Assembly: GCA_030522415.1 (NCBI GenBank)
Contig: CM060118.1
Coordinates: 15,256,651-15,320,650, forward strand
Length of the DNA stretch: 64,000 nt
DNA from: Channallabes apus
Taxonomy: Eukaryota > Chordata > Actinopteri > Siluriformes > Clariidae
Direction of reading: 5' to 3'
Below the pieces are notes generated by a model, which saw only the letters and a list, made by a program, of their open reading frames with translations, ran no database searches and was not told where the DNA came from. Below are positions 11,831 through 24,068 of this stretch, one piece after another. Position 1 is the stretch's first letter; each line of letters opens with the position of its first letter. Position numbers and translations under genes: made by a program.

Positions 11831-12471
11831 ATAATAGTTTGAATTTTATTGAAAATTTGTTTTATAAAACAATAAAATAAAATAGTAATTGATTGCTTTG
11901 TGTTCGCTTCTTACACTTGTTACTTCTTACACCGTGTTTAATTTTCCAGGCTTCTCTTTCTTTGTTCCCCCTCTTCATTCCTTATATAGTAATACTTCCC
12001 ATGTTTTGTGCGTCTGTGGATATCTATACGACTTCCTATCTTGGCTTCCCTGAATTTCACCAGAACATGATAAACGGCTTATGGTATTTGATGTAACGGT
12101 TGTACGTGATTCATGTTGTATGATGGAGGACAACTTGAGAACATTCAACAACCATGGTGTGCATGTGTGTTTCTCTACTGGGTGGCAAGTGTGTCTGAGC
12201 TGACTGGTAATCATATTGAGGCATGACAGACACAGGAAGCATTTATTCCCTCAATTTGTATACATTTGCATTATTTTTATTCTTTTATCAAATGTTACCT
12301 AAAAGGAAAAAAAAATGTATATATACACAGTTCAGATTTCTAAATCCATTTTGTTCTCTTCTTTAATCGGCACATTCTTTTCCCCAACACACAGGTAAGA
12401 AGTTGCTGAACTGAAATATTACTGTGGCTTTTTGCACGTTCTCCTGTCTGTGACTTCTCACATACATCAGT

Positions 12472-12591
12472 CATGGAGCTGCACGACACTGCATCCTGTG
12501 CCTCCGGAGGCAGAGTGTGTTTGGAGAGTGTGATCTCACCAAGTTACACCTGAGAAGCCACACTGAGAAGATGCAGCCAGCCCAAAAATAG
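12472..12591 (+). other. Short zinc-finger-like codon run
   Basis: One frame reads HGAARHCILCLRRQSVFGEC and on to DLTKLHLRSHTEKMQPAQK, then TAG. Cys-x2-Cys, Phe, His-x3-His and the HTEK linker resemble a C2H2 finger, with three extra residues between the Cys pair and Phe. There is no second finger, and no exon boundary or parent gene is visible. It may be a chance run or a worn processed fragment. Confidence 0.2.
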
Positions 12592-13955
12592 ACCACTTTG
12601 GTCAGCAGTGGTGCATGACCACCTCAGAACAGGACCGTCTGAATAATTTCTTCCCTTTCTCCGACTTGTGGAACGGATGGAACTCTGGAGTGCCAGAGTG
12701 GGTAAACACATACCCTAAGATTGCTTTAAAGTGTGTGAAAGAGGCTTAGTGGTAGTCAAAGCTGAAATGCTTCTTTGAACTGAGGCTCGTTCCTTGCCAG
12801 CTGTGAGGCATGGAAAATGCTTGGTGCTTCATAGTACTGTTCAAATCTCAGAGGAGAGGATTTTAGATGGCTCAATAATGACCATTCGAGAAAGAAAGAA
12901 AAAAAAGAAGGGGAAAAAGATTTCACATGCAGGGCTTACACTAGAGCTGCTGTAGATTAAAAAGTAAAAAAATTGATGTCTAATTTAGATTTTCAGCTTA
13001 ATTTCTTTTCAAACGAATGAGATCTATAGTTTACTTTGATGAATACTATTTCTGGAACAGAACTGTCTATAGTAATCGAACCAAACGGATATACAACATT
13101 TTTAAAAGCTATTAAAATGAGATGGCTTTGTGCTGCAGAAATTCTACCATGATCTCTTTTAGCCTTTAGTCCTTCCTGTCCATAACCCCACTGCAGGCCT
13201 CAGCAAGAGTTAACTTGGTGCTTAAACAGCAATTCAGCTCAAGGACACAGTTTTACCAGGAAATGTAATTGCTTTTCCATTTCACAGGGATGTGGTGTTG
13301 CCATGCTACATGGGGTATTTGTTCTCTCCTTAGCTCACTCCGAAATTTTAGCGTTAAACTGCATTGCATCTCCAGGGAGGCCGATAATCTGACAGCACAT
13401 TAATCTGCAGGACTTTAAGAGCATTAGAAAGTTTTTAATTGTCATTCTAGCCATACACATCGATCCAGTCCCATGAAAGAGTTCGCCAAGGTCACAGACA
13501 GCAGCGTATTGTACACAATTTACAAGACCGAATATAAAAGTTCATGAAATACAAGCAATTCGTATACGATTTGTCTGCCGAGTGTCACATGATCACGACT
13601 GAGCATGTGCGTCACTCGTATAGACAACATGCGTGAGTGTACTGTTTATAATAATATTGTCACCACATGCGTGTGCATGTAAAGCATTGTTTTTTTTTTT
13701 CATTTTGTGTCCAAGTGTAATGACTTACTAAAGAACAGTGTACAGCAATACACTGCTGCAATGGCCCTCATGAAGAAAAAAAAAAGAAGTTAAAGACTGC
13801 AGCAGTGCAAGAGATGATTCTGTTTAACGACAATGCAACGTAACATTTATGCGAAATCCTCAAAAGGAGGCCAAAGCGAGTGCCTTGTCAATAGATTCCT
13901 TGTTAAAAAGATTGCGGTTTTCGGACAGAGATTCTCTGTCAGAGCAGTGATTCTG

Positions 13956-13958
<3 letters not shown>

Positions 13959-14044
<86 letters not shown>
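13959..14044. repeat. (GT)n(GA)n compound microsatellite
   Basis: About 35 GT units followed by eight GA units, uninterrupted. It creates a spurious Cys-Val reading frame. Confidence 0.97.
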
Positions 14045-14265
14045 TAAGCCACAATTCTTTTCAAGCGTAAAGTGCAGGTTAATTTGTTGTATTTTTATAT
14101 GGATATTTTGGGGTTGTGGAATTAATCATCCAAGTTTCCATTATTTCTTATTGGAAAATTCACTTTGATATACGAGTATTTTGGATCACAAGCACGCTTC
14201 CTAAAGGAATTATGTTCGCAATCCAGTTCAACCTAATCTGGGTGTTTTCCTACTCATCACCAGTA
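14029..14265 (+). repeat. Microsatellite-associated dispersed repeat, copy 1
   Basis: Contains ATTCTTTTCAAGCGTAAAGT, GCAGGTTAATTTGTTG, GGGTTGTGGAATTAATCATC and GTTTCCATTATTTCTTAT in the same order as 48640-48800. It continues to AAGCACGCTTCC. It sits directly after a long (GT)n(GA)n array, as the second copy sits after a CA/GT-rich patch. Likely a non-autonomous DNA element; the ends were not identified. Confidence 0.55.
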
Positions 14266-16636
14266 TTCCTGGGATAGGCACTGGATTCACTGTGGCACTG
14301 ACCAGTATAAAATATCTTACTACAGATAGACAGAAGAATAGTTTTGTAAGTAGGTGGTCCTCTATGGGAATAGCAGACTAGCTCTTTTTCCCAAAGCTTT
14401 CAATACCACAACAGTTTACCCCATGGATTACAAATTCATCTGGCATGCCCAAAGAAATCCTTTAGCAGGGCACGGGTCACATGCCCGACACCTCGGGCCT
14501 ACTACATATTTTGACCCATCAACTTTAATTAAACCGAATGATGTGGAAATGTTTCTATTTACCTTCTGACCTTGCTCTGGCTTTCTGCCTACAAAGTTTA
14601 TGATGGTTAAGAAGCTAATTTAACAATCACAGCAGTGAAAACATTAGTCATTAGGAGTAAAGATGTCTAAAATCCTAACCTGCTGAGAGTGATTTCCGTG
14701 CAAAGTGAATAAACAAATTGAATATCTCCATATTTTAGTGCCAAAGACACAAGTCTGATCTACTTACTACTGGGTAATCAGATGCTTTCAAAATGTTTGC
14801 CATGCTCATGCGATGTAGTCGCTTAATTTTCTAATGTTCTGCCATTTCCCGTTTTTAATGTTGGGAGTGTGGTGGCTTTAAAATGATACACCTTTCAGAT
14901 TTTAAAACCAGAAGTTAAAACCTGAATTTTCTTGGCCTTGTTAATCTGGACATTAAGATGCCTTTTCAGGCAAAGACTGTTTTTTGGTACTAAGATGCAG
15001 TGGCAGTTCATCTTTATAAGTGGGGAGAAAAAAAGAAAGAAAAAATAAATCCTGCATTGTTTTCGGGGAAGAGAAATGTCAGCGCCATCTATTTTATCGA
15101 AGCGGTTGCTTGTACTCAGCGAAACATGATAAAACATTCACATGTCCTAAAGATGCCACTCTAAATTAGTCAGATCTTGTTGATGCTGCACTGCTTCTTT
15201 CTGTGTTTGTGTTTTTTAAGTGCAGCCTAAAAACACATTTACAAACTTGTTCACTTGATCTTCATTTATTGCTTTTGTCACGCAAAGTGACATCTTATTT
15301 CTGCCAAAATGGGAAATGTACCATTCTGCGGAAAACAAGCTTAATTTGTCTCTCCTTTGCCTTTACAATGTTGTCACAGAAAATTGCACACCATTTCATA
15401 GATGGAGAAGGGAAGTGCAGTGTGAGCAGATCTATTGTTCGGTTTATTGGTTTTAGATTACTTCAGGTGCAGATATTCACCTCCATTCAGAGTGGAAAGC
15501 AACAACCCATCACAGCATTACTGGCGCTGTATGGCTCAATAGACATGCTACAATGAGTGTGGCCTCAGGCATGAATAATGTATTTAGCAGAATATTATGC
15601 TTATTTATAAGATAAAATAGAATGTTGGGGTGGGGGGGGAAGGCTTAAATAAATAAATGCACTGTGACCGTGTTATTTGTTTCCTTTTCACAGTATTTCA
15701 TTAATTCATAAATTAGTGCATTAAAAAAAAAAAAAAAAAAGAGGCACGTGAGAAATATAAGCATAATGTTTCTTTGAGGAGGTAATAAACATTTAAAAGC
15801 TTGATGTCTGCCTCTTGCATGCATACTTCTGAAAGAAGATTGCTCCTAATACTGAGCAGATCAGTACAGTGGAGAAGTCCTCTATATTCGCCGGGAAGAT
15901 TTTTCCACTCAAATTTTCAGAATATGAAAAACTAGCTTAAAAATGGCATGGTTTCACAAGATGGCGGAATTCACCGCCCATTTAAAACCAAACTGTTTTA
16001 AGTATAATAAATAACAAAATAAAATGAAAATTATACCGAAGAGAGGCGATGTAAGCTATAATGTGGTATAAACGTCAACAACGAAATAGCATTTGATCTT
16101 ACACAATGACTAATCGTGAAACCGTGACACTTACAACACTAATCTGGATTCAAAAGCATGGCTCTCATGCACGATGATGCGTAATGAAGCCCAGGACGAA
16201 GAAACAGGAAAATCATCATACATTATATTACAGGAGGCACTTCTTCATGTATTCAGGATGCACTCATTTGACTAGTGAATCTACTCAAACGCATTCTCAG
16301 GTAAGGACGCGAATGCCATTACAGTAGCTTCTTTTTGGTTGAGAATCGACTGGGAATAAACATTCCCTCGCTGAGCGAGAGGAAGTGACAAACACAGGAA
16401 GGATGCCACTTGGGAGTCTCCATTTCCTCACATTTCTTAATTAAGAACACAGACGAAGGGTGCCAAATTATTTGCAGAATCCTCTTGACAGTATGAGAGC
16501 TCTCATTTGTCTGAGTGACCCAAACTTCAGAATTACTGAAGGACAAACTTTAGCACAACAAGAGTGTGAAATATACAGACAGAGGAGAGGGTGTTAAATG
16601 AGCACAAGAGCAAGTTAAAGACGTGGTTATATTTAC

Positions 16637-16822
16637 CTTATCCACGTCCACTTTGCCCTTGATAAACTCAGACCTCCAGAACTGCAGTGCCTGGTCCAGA
16701 GTGAGCCCGATGCCCTTGAGGAAAAGGCCGTATTGCATGCGGCCGCCGTGGCGCAGGTGGTGGTTTTCTCTCAGGGCTTTGTGCAGCTGCCTCATGCAAG
16801 GAGGGAATGACTTGGTGGAGAG
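16637..16822 (-). CDS. prim2: PRIM2 internal exon with first Fe-S cysteine (residues ~279-340)
   Basis: A 186-base exon, 62 codons, phase 0 at both ends. The acceptor is TATTAG (AG at 16824-16823) and the donor GTAAAT is at 16636-16631. The peptide begins [20 protein letters not shown], continues [20 protein letters not shown] and ends [10 protein letters not shown]. The Cys at exon residue 9 falls on human Cys287, the first of four ligands of the 4Fe-4S cluster in the C-terminal domain (the others, Cys367, 384 and 424 in human, are in exons outside the window). The HLRH-GGR motif aligns with residues His300, Arg302, His303 and Arg306, which are known to touch the primer's 5' triphosphate. 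It is the most conserved stretch of the window. Confidence 0.97.
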
Positions 16823-17527
16823 CTAATAGAGGAGGAAAAGAAAGAAAGAAAGAAAGAAAAGGACTGAAAGGTGATCTTGGCAGACTTTCTTGCTGGTAAA
16901 GCAAGTTATCTGTTACCACAAAGAATAGAGTGATGTGATTAAGTTAGAGTGTGATAACTTCAATAACCCAATATTACAGACTATGATGTAGGATGATATT
17001 TATCAGAGCACACACTGGAAATCTCCACACCTTGACTGACAGGTATAAATGAAAAAATAAACAAACTTCAGGACGTGTTGTGATAGGAAATTTATCAACA
17101 TGTTTACTATGGGTTATTTCTTTTATATGATCACAAATGAGCATTAAATAAGGAAAAAATCATCACATTGTCAAACAAATTTCTAGTTGGTGTCCAGTAA
17201 TGTGGAATGTCTGCAAAACAAGCGAGTTAATTTTATCATTTATGTTACAGCAGCTATAAAATTCTGCTCCCTCTAGGGTTTCTCACTTTCCTCTCCTGAA
17301 ATTAATAAGACAAAAACACAGCATGTGACAAAACCCGGAACGTGACAAGTCCCGTGTCCTGAAGACGTTCCTATCCTGCCATCATAAAGATTATCTACTG
17401 TTACAAAGCACTTGTAATTTGCCTTGCAGCATACACTAATGTCAGAGCTGCTGAAAATCAAGACTAATTTGTATAGAGAATATAGCGGCACTGTGGTACA
17501 AATAATGCACCAACACAGGTTAAATAA

Positions 17528-17563
<36 letters not shown>
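17528..17563. repeat. (AAT)n microsatellite
   Basis: About twelve uninterrupted AAT units. Confidence 0.95.
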
Positions 17564-17565
<2 letters not shown>

Positions 17566-17989
17566 TGAATTCAATTTAAAATGACAGCACCTTCAAGAAA
17601 AGTCTGAATAGGACATTCGTTTTAGAGTATTGTTAAATAGCACTGATTAAATACACAGACACCACGGCATGACAATAAACTGAAGCCGTCAGACCTGATT
17701 GTTCATTAATTACAATCAACAGGATATGTAAACAGACAATTAATTAGTTTAATTAACCAATGAAAATGTGTTTCCTTACCACACAATGACACCCAAGTAA
17801 TATCACGCTATCTCTACAAGCGCTCATTTGTTTAGTTAAGGAAAATAAATCTAAAACGGACTGCTCTCTCTCTCTATCTCTGTCTTTTCATTTACTTAGA
17901 GCTGTACACTACCTTCTTTTAAACCCTCACAGTATCATTATGATGCACATTCTGTCCGATCATATGCATCACAGTAGATCATATATACT

Positions 17990-18450
17990 GTACAAGGGGG
18001 CGTGCAAGTGGAATCAAGACTTGTAATGAAATTTCTTGTGAATGAAGGGGTTGAGACTCAAGTCAGCATTTCAACCATGAAGGAAGTCATGAGAAAACTT
18101 TCTACCTTAATGGTATCAAAGCACTGGTGAAACAATGGGATACGTGCATTAGTCTAGCAGGGGGATTATATGTAGAGAAATAAAGGTGCTTCTTACTCTC
18201 ATAACTGTGTTCTGTTATTCTGCACAATTATTACCATCTCAGGGAGTTTTTCCTTGCCACTGTCGCCCTCGGGCTTGCTCACCAGGGAATATCTGAACAT
18301 TTTGATTCATACACATTCACATTCCATACAACTTAAATAATTCTTTTGATTGTGTAAAGCTGTTTTGAGACAATGTCAATTGTTAAAAACGCTATACAAA
18401 TAAAACTGAATTGAATTGAACAATCACAAGTCCGGGTTTGACTTGAACAC
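17990..18450 (+). mobile_element. Mariner-like relic interrupted by a retroelement tail
   Basis: The left end TACAAGGGGGCGTGCAAG resembles the mariner-type end CAAGGGGCGTGCAAAAG at 40081. Codons after it resemble a transposase N-terminus (VMKFLVNEGVE). The right side has GTCCGGGTTTGACTTGAAC (18430-18448), also seen near 22742. The middle holds the retroelement tail at 18233-18420. It is strongly decayed. Confidence 0.4.
18233..18420 (+). repeat. Dispersed retroelement 3' tail, copy 2
   Basis: Same block order as 1496-1725: GGGAGTTTTTCCTTGCCACT, GCTCACCAGGG, TTTTGATTGTGTAAAGCTG, GAGACAATGTCAATTGT, ending AAACTGAATTGAATTGAA. It is better preserved than copy 1. It lies within a mariner-like relic (17990-18450), suggesting it landed in the older element. 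Confidence 0.65.
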
Positions 18451-18827
18451 AGCTCTACATAGCCGACTCTGTGTGCACAACAGCACAAACGAGCCTAATA
18501 CTCATTATACTCAATTTATATGCAGACGTAACACTGAATGTCGGTTAAATGTTTTTCACTTTTGTCTCAAACTTGACCACACAGCAGCATGAATCTTTAT
18601 GAACGTGGACAAAATGAAAGCTGTAAAATAGAGATCTGCCTGCACTCTTTGCTTCATGGTTAGAGAACATTAAACTTGAGGCATGTTTGGTTGACAGTAA
18701 TTAAAATAAATTTTTAAAAAGTGTGTTTTATTTCCTCTCATCAAAAGACACGAACAGGTTGAGCACATCACACGTTAGATGATGTGTTTTTATTTTCCTG
18801 TTCCATTTTAAATTAACGAGTACTCAC

Positions 18828-18900
18828 TGGATCAATCTGTTCCAACGAGACTTTCCCAATGTTCTTCTGGATGCTGTAATCCTGGCCCACGTAGGCATGG
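18828..18900 (-). CDS. prim2: PRIM2 internal exon (human residues ~254-278)
   Basis: A 73-base exon. Its first base completes the split Ser codon, followed by 24 codons. The acceptor is TTGCAG (AG at 18902-18901) and the donor GTGAGT is at 18827-18822. The peptide [20 protein letters not shown] then QIDP matches human HSYTGQDYSTQGNVGKISLD then QIDL. It spans the flexible linker between the two PRIM2 domains, which lets the C-terminal domain travel with the primer end, and enters the C-terminal domain. Confidence 0.94.
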
Positions 18901-19109
18901 CTGCAACACAGAACAAGCCAGGAACAGGAGTGAATATTATTAGAAAATGTTCAAAACTGCCTTTTTTTTCCCCATTTCATGATTTTCGAAGATATATTTG
19001 TTTTACAGAATATTATTTGCCTAAGACTTGAGTAAGTCTAAGGATTTAGTCTACTTGGCAATGGGAAACTTATCTAAATGGCAAGGTCAAAGTTAGGGGA
19101 AAAAGTTGG

Positions 19110-19470
19110 TAAACCATGACATTACATAATAATAATAATAATAATAAAGGCCAGGTGATTAGGATAGTGGCAGTTGTGATGACAGGGTAATTGTAATAAC
19201 ACCTGGGGTAACTGTATTGGTAGTAGTGATGACAGACAATTGCGATGGTGATTACAGAGTTGATGGTGTTTATAACATGAGTAATAATGACTGAGAACAG
19301 AAAGAAAGGATCATTGTGATGACTGATAACAGATGATGGGAAAGTCTGTAACAGTAGTACTGCAATAACAGAGGTGATTGTGATGGTATTTACGGTGAAT
19401 TGATTGTAGTGATGGAAGATGTTGTGGCAATGATGATGATGCCGATGACAACAATAACGATGGTGGTGCT
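19110..19470. repeat. Degenerate GAT/GGT-rich simple repeat
   Basis: A tract of (AAT)n at 19128-19147 followed by many GATGGTGAT, GTGATGAC and TGATGATG words, as in a decayed trinucleotide minisatellite. No gene. Confidence 0.55.
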
Positions 19471-19861
19471 GGTGCTTATGAACTAGTTTTTAAAATGTAA
19501 AATTAGGATTTGGTTCTTTTTGCTTCTCATTTATTGAACTGTTTAACAGCACATTTACCACTGCGCTCAAAGTAGGAACCTGTAAATAATGATAAATTGA
19601 GGAATGCTCTCCATTTTGCAGAAATCGCAAAAAACATCCACGCTGATTGCAAACACTTTTTTTTTTAAATACAAGCTCAACCTCAGGAAGTGCACATATC
19701 TGACAAAAGTCTCCTTATTAACATTCTCTGTGTAGATGATTAGGAAGTCCTTGAGCCAATAAATGAGATTAGAGCCAGTCTGGACTTGCTGGACAACCCT
19801 GAGCACGGTGTTTAAAATATACCCGGTGCTGAGGGTTCTGTCTCGAGTACTTACTCGTATA

Positions 19862-20781
19862 CAGTCGTGGTCAAAAGTTTTGAGAACGACACAAATATTA
19901 GTTTTCACCAAGTTTGCTGCTAAAATGCTTTTAGATCTTTGTTTCAGTTGTTTCTGTGATGTACTGAAATATAATTACAAGCACTTCATATGTTTCAAAG
20001 GCTTTTATCAACAATTACATGACATTTATGCAAAGAGTCAGTATTTGCAGTGTTGGCCCTTCTTTTTCAGGACCTCTGCAATTCGACTGGGCTCTCAATC
20101 ACCTTCTGGGCCAAATCCTGACTGATAGCAACCCATTCTTTCATAATCACTTCTTGGAGTTTTTCAGAATTAGTGGGTTTTTATTTGTACACCCACCTCT
20201 TGAGGATTGACCACAAGTTCTCAATGGGATTAAAATCTGGGGAGTTTCCAGGCCATGGACCCAAAATTTCACCGTTTTGGTCCCCGAGCCACTTAGTTAT
20301 CACTTTTGCCTTATGGCACGGTGCTCCATCATGCTGGAAAATGCATTGTTCTTCACCAAACTGTTGTTGGAAGAACTTCACTGCCTGTGAAGCCATTTTT
20401 TTGCAGGTCATCATGGTTAACAATGGAAGAACAATGATTTCAAGCATCACCCTCCTTTTAACATGTCAAGTCTGCCATTCTAACCCAATCAGCCTGACAT
20501 AATGATCTCCAGCCTTGTGCTTGTCAACATTCTCACCTGAGTTAACAAGACGATTACTGAAATGATCTCAGCAGGTCCTTTAATGACAGCAATGAAATGC
20601 AGTGGAAAGGTTTTTTTGGGATTAAGTAAATTTTCATGGCAAAGAAGGCCTATGCAATTCATCTGATCACTCTTCATAACATTCTGGAGTATATGCAAAT
20701 TGCTAATTATAAAAAACTTAAGCAGCAACTTTTCCAATTTCCAATATTTATGTAATTCTCAAAACCTTTTGGCCACGACTG
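19862..20781 (-). mobile_element. Tc1-like transposon, internally deleted
   Basis: Terminal repeats CAGTCGTGGTCAAAAGTTTT (left) and AAAACCTTTTGGCCACGACTG (right, to 20781) flanked by TA on both sides identify a Tc1/mariner insertion. It is 920 bases, against about 1.6 kb for full copies. The minus strand keeps only the last part of a transposase (20450-20181). The outer ends and target dinucleotides are intact, so this is a non-autonomous deletion derivative rather than a truncated insert. Confidence 0.9.
20181..20450 (-). pseudogene. Tc1 transposase C-terminal fragment
   Basis: Reads KMASQAVKFFQQQFGEEQCI, FQHDGAPCHKAKVITKWLGD, then PWPGNSPDFNPIENLWSIL. HDGAPCHKA carries the second catalytic Asp region and NPIENLW the catalytic Glu of the Tc1 DDE domain. 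The helix-turn-helix DNA-binding part and the first Asp are gone because of the internal deletion. The enclosing element's ends are intact. Confidence 0.85.
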
Positions 20782-20824
20782 TACAATAAGATGCTACATA
20801 AAATTTATATCTGTGTAAAAGGTT

Positions 20825-20875
20825 TAATATTTCTTGTATACGAGGGGTGTCAATCAAAATTTGTGTTAGCATTGC
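20825..20875. repeat. Mariner-type terminal fragment
   Basis: TTTAATATTTCTTGTATACG then AGGGGTGTCAATCAAAATTT. The same words, slightly changed, occur at 22250-22300, where a longer relic follows. Confidence 0.4.
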
Positions 20876-22267
20876 GATTTTATAAATATCCCAATTCAAT
20901 TGACATTTTTTGGATTTTGTTACAATTCTAAACTCGTTCCTACCACACACACACACATGACACCGTGCTGCCTGATAATGTGTACCATCTATCTGTAGGA
21001 TTATGCAACATTTTACCATGTCAAATGCAAATATATATATATGAATAATGATAATTAAATAATAATTTTTTTTTAAAAATGTTGATTTTGAAGTGTCCTG
21101 ATAGATAAATTGCCAAACAAAAGAACTGCAATACATCGCTGTATCGACCAACCTCTCCCCCACCATCTCTAATGCACAGGCACTGGATTTTACAGACAGA
21201 CTCCACATCTCTAACTGCGCTCAAGAATTTGTTTGTGTGCTAAAACTGAATCATAGGACAGCTTTTTTTTTTATCCTCTGTGCTTTTTCATCTATTTCCA
21301 AACAAAGAGATTTACCTTAAATAACAGCCATTTCTCAGCAAAAGACGTTTTCATATTTGACTCGACTGTCACAAACATGCTAAATGTAAAAAGCTTTCCG
21401 AGACACTCTATATTTTTCAAGACTGCACGGGAGACCATTTTTAAGCCTACCAGATGACGTACTTGACAAGCCTGGCGAATCAAAACAACAGAAAATAAGC
21501 ACTCCAACGATTCACAAGATTTTTCTCTCAACAAATACAAACATAAAACATTCTGTGTGCAATTTTTCTCTTAAAATAAAGAAAGAAATGGAGCATTCAG
21601 ACAAAGCACAACCTCTCAGTCAGACTGTACATCATCGTAAGTAAAAACGAGTCGTCTCAAGAGAGGCTTCAGGTTTTACCTTTGAATCGTACAGAGTATT
21701 AACTAACAACAAAAAGTAAACCTATAGTAGCATGCAAAGACACCAGATATTAGCAAAACTATAAATAATGTGATTACAAGCTGACTAGTTTAAGTTCCCA
21801 AAATGCATGCAACCGTTTAGATTCACAAACTCCTCTGTGAGATCACTGCTGTCCAATGTTTTTATTCTTTAAACGACATTATGGAATTTAGCCAAGTTAA
21901 TCTCCCATATCAACTGCGGCCCAATTGAGATTCTCAAGGTAAGCACATTGCTAGATGACCTCCCCCCTCCACTAAAAAGTGAAAGCTCAGCAGTGGAAAG
22001 AAATTCACGTGCATTATTAAAGCTGCTCCTGTTTCAGCACGCTGGTTCGCTGAACGCCTTGTTGATCTAAATCGCACATTCAGGGACTGCTGCCAAAAAG
22101 AATTGTTCATATCATAATCCTAAAGAGAAAACACAAGCGAGCATGCCGTTATAGGAAAACAATCAAAGTTGGAATAGTGTGTTGCTGCCTAATGCAAAAC
22201 AAATTACTGTTACCAACTGGAAATGTATTACTTTACAATAATCGGCTGTCTTGAAGTTTAGTATTTC

Positions 22268-22775
22268 TCTTATACGAGGGGTGTTGATCAAAAATCCAGG
22301 ACATTTGACTGTACAGAATAACAGAACACAATTATGAAAAAAAAAGAAAAAACTTAATTTTTCTATATAATTCTCTGCTACACTAATGCACTTACTGTAT
22401 ACAAGAACTAGTGAAACTCTGGGATACCACCATGCTCGTTCTGCTTGCTTCACGTCTGAAACACTAGCCTCTCAGGAACTCCTTTAATGGCTTGGTGTGA
22501 GGTCAGGACTGTATGGGGAGTGGGGGATGTAGCAATAACTACTAGCCGAGTTCCTGTAATGTGCAAGTGGTGTTCATAAACAATTGTGTGTGTACAGTTT
22601 TCCCACAAACAGATGTGTCTCTTCTTGAACATGCGGTCTTCTTTAAAATGTTTTTACTGCGTCTAAGAGTCTCATCACCATATCGTTCTTAAATGTCAAC
22701 TGGTTTCACGGCTTCATTCACAAGACATTTCATCATGAGTCCCGGTTTGACTTGAACGTCCCTTGTACTTCGAAA
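22268..22775 (-). mobile_element. Mariner-like relic
   Basis: One end is TACGAGGGGTGTTGATCAAA (22273) and the other GTTTGACTTGAACGTCCCTT then GTAC (to about 22771). These are approximate inverted repeats of the TACAAGGG/ACTTGAAC kind. On the minus strand the codons near 22530-22470 resemble the PPYSPDL ... LKEFLRG end of mariner transposases (here PPLP then KPLKEFL). It is about 500 bases, so mostly deleted and decayed. Confidence 0.45.
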
Positions 22776-23269
22776 ATTTACCAGCATCTAAAACTAGTTT
22801 TTGTTGTTACGTCAAAGAAGTCTTTGTTCAACTATCCTCATTTCTCTCACTTTACATTAGTATGACAAATAAAAAACAAACAAAAAAACATCAAGTTGTC
22901 AGGCTACTAAAAAACCTCTGATCTGACACTCGTTTGCTAAATTACAGCTTTACCTCTCCTACAGCACCCGACACTAGATATTTCTTCCTATAAGCTAGTC
23001 AATAAGCAATAAAGTTGGTCAAGCCACCAACAAGATACCAAACTTCATTAGGTTTAGTTATATGATGCAGCAAACCCTAAATGACATTATACCATAACGC
23101 AGTGTGTATCTACAGTATTCATTTGAAACAACAGCACAGGTAGTTTCAGCTGTAATGTGAACATGAATGTTACTGCGCTCATTCGAATACGGTATTTGTT
23201 TTAACGGCTCATGCACAGAAACTTGTAGAGCAAACATTCCACATTAATGTCCGTGTGAAACTGATCATG

Positions 23270-23816
23270 TAGAGAGTAGGAGAGCGCTCATATCAAGTAA
23301 GAGGGCAAGAGGTCATATAAATAAATGTAAAAAAAAAATGAGCGCGCGAGAGTGTGAGAAATTATATTGAGTTCACAAGAGAGAAAAGTCATCATGGCCG
23401 AGTGGGAGATCATATAGAGTGAGTGTAAAAGATGGTTCATAATGAGCATGAGGAAGCGAGATAGATAGAGAGAGAGAAGTCATCCTGCCTGAGAGAGAGA
23501 GATAAGGGAGTGTAGAAAAGTTCATACCAAGTGAAAGAAGGGGAGAAAAAGAGAGAAACAGAGAGAACTAGAGATCATACAAAGAGACAGATGGAGAGGG
23601 TGTGCAAGCGAGAGGTTAAAATGGAGAAATCATCATGCGAGGGTAGGACGGAGTTCATATCGAGCGAGAGGAGGGGAGAAAGCAACACGGAGAGCCAGAG
23701 AGAGAGAATGAGAGATCAAACCTAGGGACAGATGGGCTGAGAGAGCGAGAAAGAGAAATCATCATGCAATAGTTAATATAGAGAGCGTAAGAGAGTGCCT
23801 ATCAACCAAAAAAAGA

Positions 23817-23864
<48 letters not shown>

Positions 23865-23865
23865 G
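23270..23865. repeat. Purine-rich degenerate tandem repeat with (GA)n end
   Basis: About 600 bases nearly all A and G on one strand. Landmark words recur: TCATATCAAGTAAGAGGGC (23288), TTCATACCAAGTGAAAGAAG (23521) and TTCATATCGAGCGAGAGGAG (23653), and AAATCATCATGCGAGGGT (23626) with AAATCATCATGCAATAGT (23756). Spacings of about 130-145 bases for the last repeats suggest a decayed minisatellite. It ends in an uninterrupted (GA)n of about 22 units (23818-23862). Confidence 0.6.
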
Positions 23866-24029
23866 AACAGTGTAGGTTGAAATTTTATTTCTACCACAAC
23901 ATTATATTGTTAGGTCTAAGAACACTGCCCAAATTGTTAAGTTTTAAAACGATTTACAAAACCATGATGCTTGATGTATCCTCCGCACATCGACACGTTT
24001 AACAAACGAGAGGGAGGGACACACGCACA

Positions 24030-24034
<5 letters not shown>

Positions 24035-24065
<31 letters not shown>
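24035..24065. repeat. (GA)n microsatellite
   Basis: About fifteen GA units, 170 bases beyond the purine-rich tandem repeat. Confidence 0.92.

Positions 24066-24068
<3 letters not shown>

Larger units (their letters stand above)
1..16636 (-). other. PRIM2 intron, downstream side (partial)
   Basis: Intron sequence after the donor at 16636. The next PRIM2 exon should begin with codons related to FDKGYSYNIRHSFGKE; I did not find it, so it lies before position 1. Named contents are a mariner relic, the tRNA-like composites, a Harbinger-type MITE, a hAT element and simple repeats. The span 7347-11390 is AT-rich with no recognisable gene. 12600-13700 has somewhat more balanced composition and no recognised element. 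Confidence 0.75.
16823..18827 (-). other. PRIM2 intron (2.0 kb)
   Basis: Intron between the exons for residues ~254-278 and ~279-340. It contains an (AAT)n tract at 17528-17563, a mariner-like relic at about 17990-18450 and a LINE/SINE-type 3' tail at 18233-18420. The rest is plain AT-rich sequence. Confidence 0.8.

Noticed and set aside
13833..14030. Open frame ending in a long Cys-Val repeat
   Set aside because: It is translation through the (GT)n microsatellite; no start context or homology.
23270..23865. CRISPR-like array
   Set aside because: Repeats are degenerate, purine-rich and irregularly spaced; the genome is a vertebrate.
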